Part shown: piece after piece, positions 1 to 7,136 of the stretch
How the letters are laid out: each line of letters begins with the position of its first letter
How positions within the stretch are numbered: position 1 is the stretch's first letter
Assembly (NCBI GenBank): GCA_026985975.1
Contig: JALSPL010000200.1
Location: 1 to 13,670 of the forward strand
Source: Anaerolineae bacterium
Lineage (GTDB): Bacteria; Chloroflexota; Anaerolineae; J102
Reading direction: 5' to 3'
DNA length: 13,670 nucleotides
Notes under the pieces: model-generated
Database searches by the model: none
Told to the model about the DNA's origin: nothing
What the model saw: the letters and a program-made list of their open reading frames with translations, nothing else
Translations under genes and position numbers: made by a program

Positions 1-1
1 G

Positions 2-283
2 GGGCTTGCCGGGGTCATCGAGCGGTCAATCACCCAACGCGGATTGTTGACGGTCGCCGTGACTCAGCAACGCCAGGGAATCGTGCAACTTCATAGCTAC
101 GCGGCAGGACGGCGGCTGCTGGACGCTGGCGTCGTTCCGGGTTATGATATGACTCCCTGCACAGCGCTGGTCAAACTCATGTTTTTGCTCGCCCAAAAGC
201 ACCTGTCTCCCGACGCCATGCGCAATCAACTGGCCAATAATCTGCGCGGCGAACTCACCATCCGCAGCGATATTACTCTCTGA
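2..283 (+). CDS. L-asparaginase, C-terminal fragment (cut by window edge)
   Basis: The reading frame is open from base 2 to a TGA at 281-283, giving 93 residues of a protein whose start lies outside the window. Asparaginases hydrolyse L-asparagine to aspartate and ammonia. The visible part matches the small C-terminal domain of the bacterial type I/II family: a strand-turn region (LLTVAVTQQRQGIVQLHSY), then GRRLLDAGVVPGYDMT and ALVKLMFLL, which follow the family pattern 'G..L...GVI.G.DMT..AA..KL..LL'. The two catalytic Thr clusters are in the unseen N-terminal part, so activity cannot be judged. One oddity: the usual DMT-x-EAA is DMTPCTA here, so the common Glu is absent. The gene converges on the Crp-type regulator and their 3' ends overlap by 11 bp, leaving no room for an intergenic terminator. 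Family assignment is fairly sure; subtype is not. Confidence 0.82.
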   Translation, partial: GLAGVIERSITQRGLLTVAVTQQRQGIVQLHSYAAGRRLLDAGVVPGYDMTPCTALVKLMFLLAQKHLSPDAMRNQLANNLRGELTIRSDITL

Positions 284-977
284 TAACGCCCGTCAGATTC
301 TCCAGGGCTTCCGGATCAAGAATCGTAATGCGGCGATAGCCCAATTTCACCCAGCCCGCTTCCCGGAAATCCCGTAATATCGCGCTGATCGTTTCACGAT
401 AGGTGCCCAAAATATCCGCCAAAGATTGATGGCTGAGCCGAATCTGATTACTGTCGGCATAGCGGCTCTGACGAATCAACTCGGCGGCCAGACGCTCGGG
501 CAACCAGCGATAAGCCACTTCTTCCAGCCTGTTTTCCACCTGCACAACCCGTAGCCCCATGGTGCGCAGCATGGCCAGACGCAAAGTGGCGTGTTTGAGT
601 AAAAACTCTCGGGCCCGCTGCGCGGGAAGCCGCCATAAAACGCTCGGTTTCACGGCCTGTGCACAATAATTGGGCCCCTGACTGTCGAAATCAAACACTG
701 TTTCTTCACCAAAAACCGCACCTGCGCCCAACACAGAAGTAACCAGACGCCTCCCTTCTTTGCTTGTAATCAATATCTGCACCAGCCCGTCAATCACAAT
801 ATAAAGATACTCCGATATTTCTTCCGACGGAGCAATGCAATCCCAGGGCAAAACGCGCTGCACAGAAACAATCTGCGCCATCTCTTCGTCCTCTTTGGCC
901 AACTGGGATAACATTTCTATTAACGTCTCATCTGCAATGATAATATCAACCTCAGATGCATTAGGTGAAGCCGTCAT
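273..977 (-). CDS. Crp/Fnr-family transcriptional regulator
   Basis: This is a 234-aa DNA-binding regulator of usual family length. Residues about 40-130 form a cyclic-nucleotide-binding-type beta-roll (YLYIVIDGLVQIL, GAGAVFGEE). Residues about 131-157 are the dimerisation helix (MLRTMGLRVVQVENRLEEV). Residues about 160-222 are a Crp-type winged helix with LSHQSLADILGTYRETISAILRDF as turn and recognition helix (R194, E195) and a wing ending RRITILD. The effector pocket lacks the Arg-(Thr/Ser) pair that binds cAMP phosphate in Crp, and there is no N-terminal Cys cluster as in Fnr (only C47 and C105), so the ligand is unknown and may not be cAMP. The ATG has a GGGAG ribosome site about 10 bases upstream. 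It diverges from the 1243 gene and has a sigma70-like promoter at 1081-1109. Family is confident; regulon is not deducible. Confidence 0.93.
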   Translation of the reverse strand: MTASPNASEVDIIIADETLIEMLSQLAKEDEEMAQIVSVQRVLPWDCIAPSEEISEYLYIVIDGLVQILITSKEGRRLVTSVLGAGAVFGEETVFDFDSQGPNYCAQAVKPSVLWRLPAQRAREFLLKHATLRLAMLRTMGLRVVQVENRLEEVAYRWLPERLAAELIRQSRYADSNQIRLSHQSLADILGTYRETISAILRDFREAGWVKLGYRRITILDPEALENLTGVIRE

Positions 978-1080
978 TAGTGGTTAACTCCCTGATGAAA
1001 TGAAGCATGCATAAATAGACAGTAAGTGACAAAAAGAGATTCTCACGCAACACCTGCCGGAGAAAAGGTCCAGCTTTCTA

Positions 1081-1109
1081 ATTGTACCGAATTGTAACTA
1101 GGATTGCAA
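1081..1109 (-). promoter_or_regulatory. Predicted sigma70-type promoter of the Crp/Fnr regulator
   Basis: On the minus strand there is a -35-like TTGCAA (1104-1109), a 17-bp spacer and a -10 TACAAT (1081-1086; 5 of 6 consensus). This would start transcription near 1074 and give a leader of about 97 bases. The heptamer TACAATT occurs twice, exactly 10 bp apart (1080-1086 and 1090-1096), one copy covering the -10. That could mark a regulator site or an alternative -10. Confidence 0.55.
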
Positions 1110-1242
1110 TTATCATAAACACGCTATGAGCGATGCTTTCCCAACGTATGATAAGTTCTCTGCAGCATTAAAGCATCTCAAACGAAATACGTGAAATCCG
1201 ACCCTATTTCTCGCTACTCCCCCCTTAACCACGCTTTATAGG

Positions 1243-1680
1243 ATGCCAATTATGTCCCGAACTGCGATGTTTGAAGGACTTGTTTTTGATGAAAAAAGTC
1301 GCCTGCTCGAAGTCGGTTGGGTGGGCGCAGACGCTTGCTATCTTTATGATGATGACGGCTTCCTCCGTCACCTTGACGCCGCGGAGGTGGATCGCCATAT
1401 TCTGCGCTTTTTCAAGGATCAGGTGTTGGAAAACAAAGAGACTGCTATCCGCGGCATGTTGGAGCTGATGGGGAAAGATGATATTTTCACAAAAACCGCA
1501 CTGGAATATCAGATTGCCCACATGGATGAAAATGTCGATCAGATGCTTCCCCCACAAGCGAGGGAGATGCTGCGCTCTTTGGGATTCATGATCATCATCG
1601 ACGCACAGGGGAATCTGATCGACATCCAGATGCCTGATCTTCCCGACATCGAAGGGCTGTTGGGGCGTAACGATTACTGA
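1243..1680 (+). CDS. Hypothetical acidic protein, 145 aa
   Basis: I do not recognise a family. The protein is acidic, with no signal peptide or membrane segment, so it is probably cytoplasmic. The N-terminal third is rich in Asp/Glu and aromatics (FEGLVFDEKSRLLEVGWVGADACYLYDDDGF) and looks like beta strands. The middle (about residues 45-110) looks helical (AAEVDRHILRFFKDQVLENKETAIRGMLELMG). The C-terminus has a hydrophobic strand (FMIIIDAQGNLIDIQMPD). The ATG at 1243 has little ribosome site of its own. An ATG at 1252 (MSRTAMFEG) sits about 9 bases after AGG and may be the true start. It reads in the same direction as the membrane-protein gene 63 bp downstream and diverges from the Crp-type regulator, so it could be controlled by it. 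Coding status is supported by length and position between genes; function is unknown. Confidence 0.7.
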   Translation: MPIMSRTAMFEGLVFDEKSRLLEVGWVGADACYLYDDDGFLRHLDAAEVDRHILRFFKDQVLENKETAIRGMLELMGKDDIFTKTALEYQIAHMDENVDQMLPPQAREMLRSLGFMIIIDAQGNLIDIQMPDLPDIEGLLGRNDY

Positions 1681-1743
1681 TCTGAAGCTCGTCCGACGAA
1701 GCGGAAAAATCATGCCGCCAATCATCATCCCCGGAGAGACCCC

Positions 1744-2301
1744 ATGTCGCATCCCTTTCTCAACCTGACGCCCCCACAGCGCAAGCGTCTTTTCTGGCTG
1801 TTTCTGGCGCTGACGCTGCTAACGACAGCCGTCCTGCAAATAATCGACGGCGCATTGCAAACAACCGCAGCGCCTCAGGGCATCGTGTCCTATGAGCTTG
1901 CGGGCAATGCTGCGACAGCCGGGAACATCCTGGCCAGTTGGGACGCCGCAGCCAGACTGCACGCAGCTTTCAGTCTGGGATTCGATTTTCTGTACATGCT
2001 GGCTTACACCGTCACCCTGGCGCTGGCGGCGTTGTGGCTGGCAGATGATTTTTCGGGCTTGTCGCGCCACATTGGCATTCTACTGGCATGGGGCGCGGGC
2101 ATCGCCGGGGTAGCCGATGCGATGGAAAATTACTTTCTCTGGCGGATGCTGATAAATGGCCCGTCAGACGCCGCCGCCATGATTGCGCATGGAGCCGCGC
2201 TGATCAAATTCACCCTGATTCTTCTGGCGTTTTTTTATTTCATCATCGCCCTTTTGATGGTTTTTTTCCGCAATCGGCGCGGGCCGAATGCACAGCATTG
2301 A
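1744..2301 (+). CDS. Four-helix integral membrane protein, unknown function
   Basis: The 185-aa protein has four clear hydrophobic segments: about 16-38 (LFWLFLALTLLTTAVLQII), 74-98 (FSLGFDFLYMLAYTVTLALAALWL), 108-136 (HIGILLAWGAGIAGVADAMENYFLWRML) and 148-174 (GAALIKFTLILLAFFYFIIALLMVFF). A basic tail (RNRRG) follows, suggesting a cytoplasmic C-terminus. Segments two and three hold polar residues (FDF, ADAMEN) of the kind kept in small uncharacterised four-helix bacterial proteins. I cannot name a family. A GGAGAG ribosome site lies just before the ATG. The gene follows the 145-aa gene on the same strand and converges, with a 45-bp gap, on the amidinohydrolase-like gene. No obvious terminator is seen in that gap beyond a weak imperfect repeat. 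Confidence 0.8.
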   Translation: MSHPFLNLTPPQRKRLFWLFLALTLLTTAVLQIIDGALQTTAAPQGIVSYELAGNAATAGNILASWDAAARLHAAFSLGFDFLYMLAYTVTLALAALWLADDFSGLSRHIGILLAWGAGIAGVADAMENYFLWRMLINGPSDAAAMIAHGAALIKFTLILLAFFYFIIALLMVFFRNRRGPNAQH

Positions 2302-2346
2302 CGGCCGCCAATCGCAGCAACGCTCTGCATTCGCTTCCGGCTGTCG

Positions 2347-3297
2347 TTAATCGATCAACTCACGCTCCAGCACGCCCGTCAGGCAGCCGATGCCGCCCGC
2401 AGCCAGGGTCAATTCATCAACAGCCACGGTCACGCATTCGACGCCCAGGGTTTCGTAAAACGCCTGGGTGATGGGATTGCCCGCGGGCATAAGGATGCGC
2501 CGCGGGCCCAGCGTCACGAAATTCAGGGCGAAACCACGCACTGTCTCTTCTTCGTCGGGGAGAAAGTGCACCGCCACCCCATGCTCGCGCAATGCCTGCA
2601 CCGCGGCAAAGGGCACGCGGCCAGGCCAGGCGATGGCCAGGTCTCGATCCACGACGCGCAACGAGCCCATCAGGTGCATGGCTCCGTAGGGCAGCCCCAC
2701 AGGGACGACATCGATGTCCATCTCAGCCAACGTCGCCGTCACCTGGGCCCGTCCGGCGGGGTTGGTGCGCAGGCCATCGGCCACCAAAACGCCGTCCGGG
2801 CTCAGCCAGATGGCATCGGCGCCCTCGAAGGTGGCGCCGCCATGCACGCTGCGCAGAATGGGGACGCCCAACGCTGCCAACCGCCGAGCGATGAAGCGCT
2901 CTTCGCCAGCCCGCACACGCGAGGCGGGACGGGCCAAAATGGCGCCTTCGGGCGTCATCCACATCAGGTCGGCGACGAACATAAGGTTGGGCGAGGGCGG
3001 GACGTCGGGCTTTACGTAGTGCACGGTCACGCCCGCATCGGCATAGGCCCGAGCCATGGCGTCATGTTGGGCCTGAAGTCGGGATAGATCAACCTGGGCC
3101 AACAGTTGCGCTGCGTCGGGATCCTCCACCAGCAATTCCGGGCCAGGACGATGCAAGAGCACGGTTTTGAGCTGCGCCCATTCGCTGTTCTGTCCGCACG
3201 CGCCCCACAGATCGCCCAACTCCTGACGCGTGCTCGTGGTGCGGGGCTGCCAGCCTTCGCCGCCATAGGCCGCGGCATCGAAAAAAGATCGAGACAT
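2347..3297 (-). CDS. Arginine deiminase/dimethylargininase (amidinotransferase) superfamily enzyme
   Basis: This 316-aa protein belongs to the guanidino-group-modifying superfamily, which includes arginine deiminase, dimethylarginine dimethylaminohydrolase and amidinotransferases. These enzymes attack a guanidinium carbon through a Cys thioimidate. Landmarks in order: FVAD with D110 (substrate-binding Asp), GATFEGAD with E158, MHLMGSL with H208 (general acid/base) and GGIGCLT with nucleophile C305 close to the C-terminus. All core positions are present, so it is probably active. Arginine deiminases usually have His just before the Cys (HCLT); here it is Gly304, so dimethylargininase-like or another substrate is more likely than classical deiminase. 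There is no signal peptide, so it is cytoplasmic. It is the last gene of the exporter operon: its ATG starts 3 bp after the lipoprotein stop and its GGAGGT ribosome site overlaps that stop. Its DNA looks GC-richer than its neighbours. Substrate is unproven. Confidence 0.85.
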   Translation of the reverse strand: MSRSFFDAAAYGGEGWQPRTTSTRQELGDLWGACGQNSEWAQLKTVLLHRPGPELLVEDPDAAQLLAQVDLSRLQAQHDAMARAYADAGVTVHYVKPDVPPSPNLMFVADLMWMTPEGAILARPASRVRAGEERFIARRLAALGVPILRSVHGGATFEGADAIWLSPDGVLVADGLRTNPAGRAQVTATLAEMDIDVVPVGLPYGAMHLMGSLRVVDRDLAIAWPGRVPFAAVQALREHGVAVHFLPDEEETVRGFALNFVTLGPRRILMPAGNPITQAFYETLGVECVTVAVDELTLAAGGIGCLTGVLERELID

Positions 3298-3300
3298 AGC

Positions 3301-5049
3301 TTACCTCCAGTCTGTCATTCTTGCTCGGCTGTAATCAAAATGGAACTGGATGTCTTCCAGAGCCCGAGCGGCAAACGGATGCTGATCACTGCCGTCGCTG
3401 TTCATGATCCACAATTGCCAGGGGCCATTGCGGTTGGTGAGGAAGATGATAAAGCGTCCATCAGCAGAAACCGCCGGCGTGACATTATCGACTGGGCGAT
3501 CCCGCAAGGCGGGAGGCTGCGTCAGGGCCTTCGGTCCGCTGCCATCGGCGTTGTAACGCCAGATATTCCAGCTATCGCCATCTTTTCTACTTACATAGAT
3601 GTACCGACCGTCGGGACTGTAGATCGGCGCTCCAAAATCCTGATAGGCGATGATAGGTTGGGGCGGCCTGTTGCTGTCGGTATAAGCAATCGACATGCCG
3701 TCACGAGTCAAATGAAGCACTTCCTGCCTGAATGGATGAAAACGAGGCGTATAAGCAATGGCGTTCGTGGGCAAATCACGGATCTGACCACCATTCACCG
3801 GGTACATTTCCAATGCCGTCGTAAAGAAATGGATGACGGTGAAATCCCAAATGCAATAGGTGCCAAACGGATAAGTCCAACAATCATTGCCATTGAACTC
3901 TTTACGAATCTGATCATCGGTGGCGCACCCCAAAGGCGTATCGCGGCAATACTTGTCCGCCACCACTTTTTCATAAACCAGTCGCTGTCCATCGGGCGAC
4001 CAGGTAGGGGAGCGAGGCTTATTATCGCCGATAACAACGCGTTCGTCACTGCCGTCTGCATTGATAACGCGAATGGCGTCGCCATCTCCGCCCCAGCGAG
4101 TGAAGGCTATTTGTTTGCCATCCGGACTGAAAGCGGGATCCAGGCCCGCGGTAATGCGTCGCAATCCGGTTCCATCAGCATTGATGATATAGATATTGCC
4201 GCCGGGGCTATCTTGAAACACGATTTTCCCCGTGGGAATGACAGGGACGGGCACGGCGGTCGTGGCTTTTCCCGCCACGGGCAGTTTCTCGACGGCCACA
4301 TCGCCTTTCAGCCAGCGGGCAGCCGCCCAGCCGACCTCGCCATCCCCGGTCAGTATCTTCAACCACTGACCATTATCGCTACGTCCCAGCAACGTCACCT
4401 GCTGGTCCGAGGTCAGGGAGCCGACGACGGACCAGTCAATGCCCGGGCCGGCGCGCAGGTTCAATCGTCGGGCCAGGACAATCGCCTTGCCCGCCGACTC
4501 AAGTTCGCCGGAACTTCCGATATTGCCAGCACCACCGACACTTCCTCCGGCTACAGGAATCTCATCCAGGTCCATAAAGACGCGGAGCCTGGATGTAAGC
4601 GCCCAGCCGGTCAGAGGCTCGGCGTTAGCGTCATGCTGATAATGAACCTGCAACCATGTTTTATCGGGCGAAGCGCTGACGATCTCCAGCCGGTCTCCGG
4701 CCGAAAGCGGGGCGATGGCCCGGCCCCCGGGCTCCGAAAAAAGACTCGTCCGCAGCACATCTACATACGCCCAGCCCACCACATCCCGGGCGGGAGAAGA
4801 AATCAGTTCGGGCGTGGAAACCGAATTATTTCCGGCGAGCACAGGCGTTGTCTCAAACACGACTTCCGGCGTCAGTGTTGGCGTTGTCTGCAAAGCCAAC
4901 GCAGGACGCGTGGGGAGAGCGAAAGCTGTAGGCGGAGGCGGAATCATGCGCGTCGGCGCCGACGCCGGCGCCACGCGCTGACATCCTGCTGTCAGGATGC
5001 TCAGGAAAACAAATAAGATGATCGATAACCAACGTGAAGAATCTCTCAT
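3301..5049 (-). CDS. Lipoprotein with two SH3-like domains and a TolB/PD40-type propeller
   Basis: The 582-aa protein starts with a lipoprotein signal: a basic start, a hydrophobic stretch (LSIILFVFLSILTAGC) and lipobox Cys23, so it should be membrane-anchored outside the cytoplasm. A Pro/Thr-rich linker (about 28-85) is followed by an SH3-like domain at about 90-157 and a bacterial SH3 at about 190-250 (LNLRAGPGIDWSVVGSL). From about 275 to the end come PD40/TolB-like blades with repeated 'INADGT/S' and 'FSPDGKQIAF' motifs. Between blades, residues 368-399 hold four Cys (C368, C375, C390, C399) in an insertion not typical of such propellers. SH3 domains of this type often bind peptidoglycan; propellers often bind partner proteins or ligands. 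It begins 3 bp after the permease stop and ends 3 bp before the amidinohydrolase-like gene, so it is co-transcribed with the exporter and may be an accessory or cargo. The ribosome site is weak (GAG). Confidence 0.9.
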   Translation of the reverse strand: MRDSSRWLSIILFVFLSILTAGCQRVAPASAPTRMIPPPPTAFALPTRPALALQTTPTLTPEVVFETTPVLAGNNSVSTPELISSPARDVVGWAYVDVLRTSLFSEPGGRAIAPLSAGDRLEIVSASPDKTWLQVHYQHDANAEPLTGWALTSRLRVFMDLDEIPVAGGSVGGAGNIGSSGELESAGKAIVLARRLNLRAGPGIDWSVVGSLTSDQQVTLLGRSDNGQWLKILTGDGEVGWAAARWLKGDVAVEKLPVAGKATTAVPVPVIPTGKIVFQDSPGGNIYIINADGTGLRRITAGLDPAFSPDGKQIAFTRWGGDGDAIRVINADGSDERVVIGDNKPRSPTWSPDGQRLVYEKVVADKYCRDTPLGCATDDQIRKEFNGNDCWTYPFGTYCIWDFTVIHFFTTALEMYPVNGGQIRDLPTNAIAYTPRFHPFRQEVLHLTRDGMSIAYTDSNRPPQPIIAYQDFGAPIYSPDGRYIYVSRKDGDSWNIWRYNADGSGPKALTQPPALRDRPVDNVTPAVSADGRFIIFLTNRNGPWQLWIMNSDGSDQHPFAARALEDIQFHFDYSRARMTDWR

Positions 5050-5052
5050 GGT

Positions 5053-6306
5053 TTACTCATATCGAAGTGCATCGATAGGATGAAGCTGCGCTGCGCGCAG
5101 TGCGGGATAAATGCCGAAAAACAACCCTACCAGAGCGCTGAAGCTGGTCGCCAGAATGATGGAGCTCCAGGAGATGACAGCTTGCAGATCTTTGGAAAAG
5201 CTGGCCAAAGCCTGAGCGCCCACAAAGCCCAGGATCATGCCGATGATGCCGCCAATGAGGCTGAGCACCATGGCTTCCACCAAAAATTGCAGGAGGATAT
5301 CGCGGCGTTTGGCTCCCACCGCTTTGCGCAGACCGATCTCGCGGGTGCGCTCGGTCACCGACACCAGCATGATGTTCATGATGCCGATGCCTCCCACCAG
5401 CAAACTGATGGCGGCAATGCCTCCCAGAAATGTGGTGAGGACGCCGGTGATGCTGCCAAAGATATCCAGGATGTCCGCCTGGTTGATGACGCTGAAATCA
5501 TCTTCATCCAGATAGGTGATGTTATGCCGGGCCCGCAGCAGATCTTCGATGCTGGCGGCTGCCAGATCGATATTCTCCTCACTGTCCACTTTGGCCAGAA
5601 TCAGGGATAGGGTCGGCTCGCCGCGCGGGCTGCGAAGATGAGGGAAAAGGCGTTGCTGCGCCGTGGTGAAGGGCACAAAGACCATGTTGTCAAAGCTGCC
5701 AAAACTGCTCCCGCCCTTCTTTTCCATCATGCCGATGACGCGAAAGGGAATGTTATTGATGCGGATGCTTTGTCCGATGGGGTAAACGTCGGGCGGAAAA
5801 AGCTTTTCGGCCACATTACTCCCCAGGATCGCGACGCGGGCCTCGCTCAACACATCTTCCTCGCTCAGAAAACGTCCGTCAACGGGATAATAGTTGCGCA
5901 CATCTGGATATTCCTCATTGCTGCCGGTAATGGAAAGCGCCAATGTAGTCTTGCCATAACTGACGTTGCCCCGACCATCAGCTTCGGGCACGACCGCCGC
6001 CAGATGGGGAACCTGCAGCGGGTCGCGAATCGCCATCCAGTCTCCGTTTGTCAAAGGTTTGCTGGGACGCCGCGTGCGCGGATCGCCCGGCTGTGCGTCT
6101 TTGAGGCTACCGGGAACCACAATCAGCAGATTAGAGCCGGCGGATTGCAGTTGTTTCGTCACCATTACTTGCACGCCCTGCCCCACGCTCATGAGGGCGA
6201 TGACGGCAGCCACGCCGATGATGATGCCCAGCATGGTCAGAATAGAGCGCATTTTATTGGCCGTCAGGGCCCGCATGGCAATGCGGAAAGCTTCTAACAA
6301 ATTCAC
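5053..6306 (-). CDS. MacB-like ABC exporter permease (FtsX family)
   Basis: The 417-aa protein is the membrane subunit of a MacB-type (type VII) ABC exporter, which uses ATP in the cytoplasm to drive transport outside the inner membrane rather than across it. A first membrane helix (about 20-45, LGIIIGVAAVIALMSVGQGV) is followed by a large extracytoplasmic MacB_PCD-like domain (about 46-280). Three more helices follow (about 285-315, 338-368, 380-402), with the FtsX signature VSVTERTREIGLRKAVGAKRR at the cytoplasmic loop and the end motif PALRAAQLHPIDALRYE. Unlike E. coli MacB, the ATPase is a separate gene. The start is GTG in a 4-bp GTGA overlap with the ATPase stop, preceded by GAGGTGG, so translation is coupled. 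The protein appears complete. Confidence 0.96.
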   Translation of the reverse strand: MNLLEAFRIAMRALTANKMRSILTMLGIIIGVAAVIALMSVGQGVQVMVTKQLQSAGSNLLIVVPGSLKDAQPGDPRTRRPSKPLTNGDWMAIRDPLQVPHLAAVVPEADGRGNVSYGKTTLALSITGSNEEYPDVRNYYPVDGRFLSEEDVLSEARVAILGSNVAEKLFPPDVYPIGQSIRINNIPFRVIGMMEKKGGSSFGSFDNMVFVPFTTAQQRLFPHLRSPRGEPTLSLILAKVDSEENIDLAAASIEDLLRARHNITYLDEDDFSVINQADILDIFGSITGVLTTFLGGIAAISLLVGGIGIMNIMLVSVTERTREIGLRKAVGAKRRDILLQFLVEAMVLSLIGGIIGMILGFVGAQALASFSKDLQAVISWSSIILATSFSALVGLFFGIYPALRAAQLHPIDALRYE

Positions 6307-7133
6307 GATTCCACCTCGCCCATGGCCGCCGCGGGCGGCGCCTCATCCGTCATCGTTTCAGATCGATCATATTGTTCATGTTTATGATTGAGGAGATCGT
6401 TGACGGGTCTGTCATACATGCGCTCGCCCGCCCGTTTCGGGTTTTTCACCGGCGCATCGCTGACAATGCGCCCGTCATGCAGCCGCACGACGCGCCGGGT
6501 GTGAGCGGCGATATCAGGCTCATGCGTGACAAAGATGATGGTGATCCCCTCTAATTCATTCAGATCCTGGAAAATGCGCATAATTTCGGCGCCGGCCTTG
6601 GAATCGAGGTTGCCGGTCGGTTCATCGGCCAGGATGATGCTGGGATTATTGACCAACGCCCGTGCGATGGCGACGCGCTGCTGCTGGCCGCCCGACAGCT
6701 CATTAGGCCGATGGTGAATGCGGTCGGCCAATCCGACCAATTCCAGCGCTCTCAGCGCTCGCTCTCGCCTGTTCCGGGCCCCGGCGTAGATCAGGGGCAG
6801 CTCCACATTGGCCAATGCCGACGTGCGGGGCAGCAAATTGAAGTTCTGAAAAACAAATCCGATCTTCTTGTTCCTGATTTCCGCTAGTTCGTCATCGGTC
6901 AGGCTGCCAACATCGACGCCGTCCAGAGCATAGAAACCGCTGGTGGGCACATCCAGCGCCCCGGCGATATTCATAAGCGTAGACTTTCCTGAACCAGAAG
7001 GCCCCATGATGGAAACAAATTCACCGGGCGCGATATCGAGAGAAACGCCGCGCAGAGCGTGCACTTCGATCTCCCCCATTTTATACACTTTGGTCACGTT
7101 GGACAGATGAATGACAGATTGCGCGTCCGGCAT
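6303..7133 (-). CDS. MacB/LolD-type ABC transporter ATP-binding protein
   Basis: This 276-aa nucleotide-binding subunit has every expected motif: Walker A GPSGSGKS (44-51), Q-loop Q96 in FVFQNFNL, signature LSGGQQQR (146-153), Walker B IILADEP (166-172, catalytic E171), D-loop NLDS and switch H204 in VTHE. The pattern FVFQNFNLLPRTSALANVELPL is characteristic of the MacB/LolD/FtsE branch. About 45 residues extend past the core (from about 230), hydrophilic and acidic at the very end (MTDEAPPAAAMGEVES). This tail is longer than usual and has no assigned role. A strong GGAGGAGG ribosome site lies 7 bases before the ATG, inside the end of the adaptor gene 3 bp upstream. It pairs with the permease encoded next. 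Confidence 0.97.
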   Translation of the reverse strand: MPDAQSVIHLSNVTKVYKMGEIEVHALRGVSLDIAPGEFVSIMGPSGSGKSTLMNIAGALDVPTSGFYALDGVDVGSLTDDELAEIRNKKIGFVFQNFNLLPRTSALANVELPLIYAGARNRRERALRALELVGLADRIHHRPNELSGGQQQRVAIARALVNNPSIILADEPTGNLDSKAGAEIMRIFQDLNELEGITIIFVTHEPDIAAHTRRVVRLHDGRIVSDAPVKNPKRAGERMYDRPVNDLLNHKHEQYDRSETMTDEAPPAAAMGEVES

Positions 7134-7136
7134 GGA

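Noticed and set aside
1026..1045. GTGA...TCAC dyad as a Crp-like operator
   Set aside because: The half-sites are 12 bases apart instead of the 6 expected for a Crp-type site, and the flanking bases do not match.
3106..5016. A 636-residue open frame on the + strand
   Set aside because: It is antisense to the lipoprotein gene, which has a lipobox, SH3 and PD40 motifs and a fitting operon position. The + frame protein has no recognisable domain, and its opening also runs antisense through the amidinohydrolase-like gene.
5638..6297. A 219-residue + strand open frame opposite the permease
   Set aside because: It is rich in His, Arg and Gly without family motifs and lies wholly opposite a clear FtsX-type permease.
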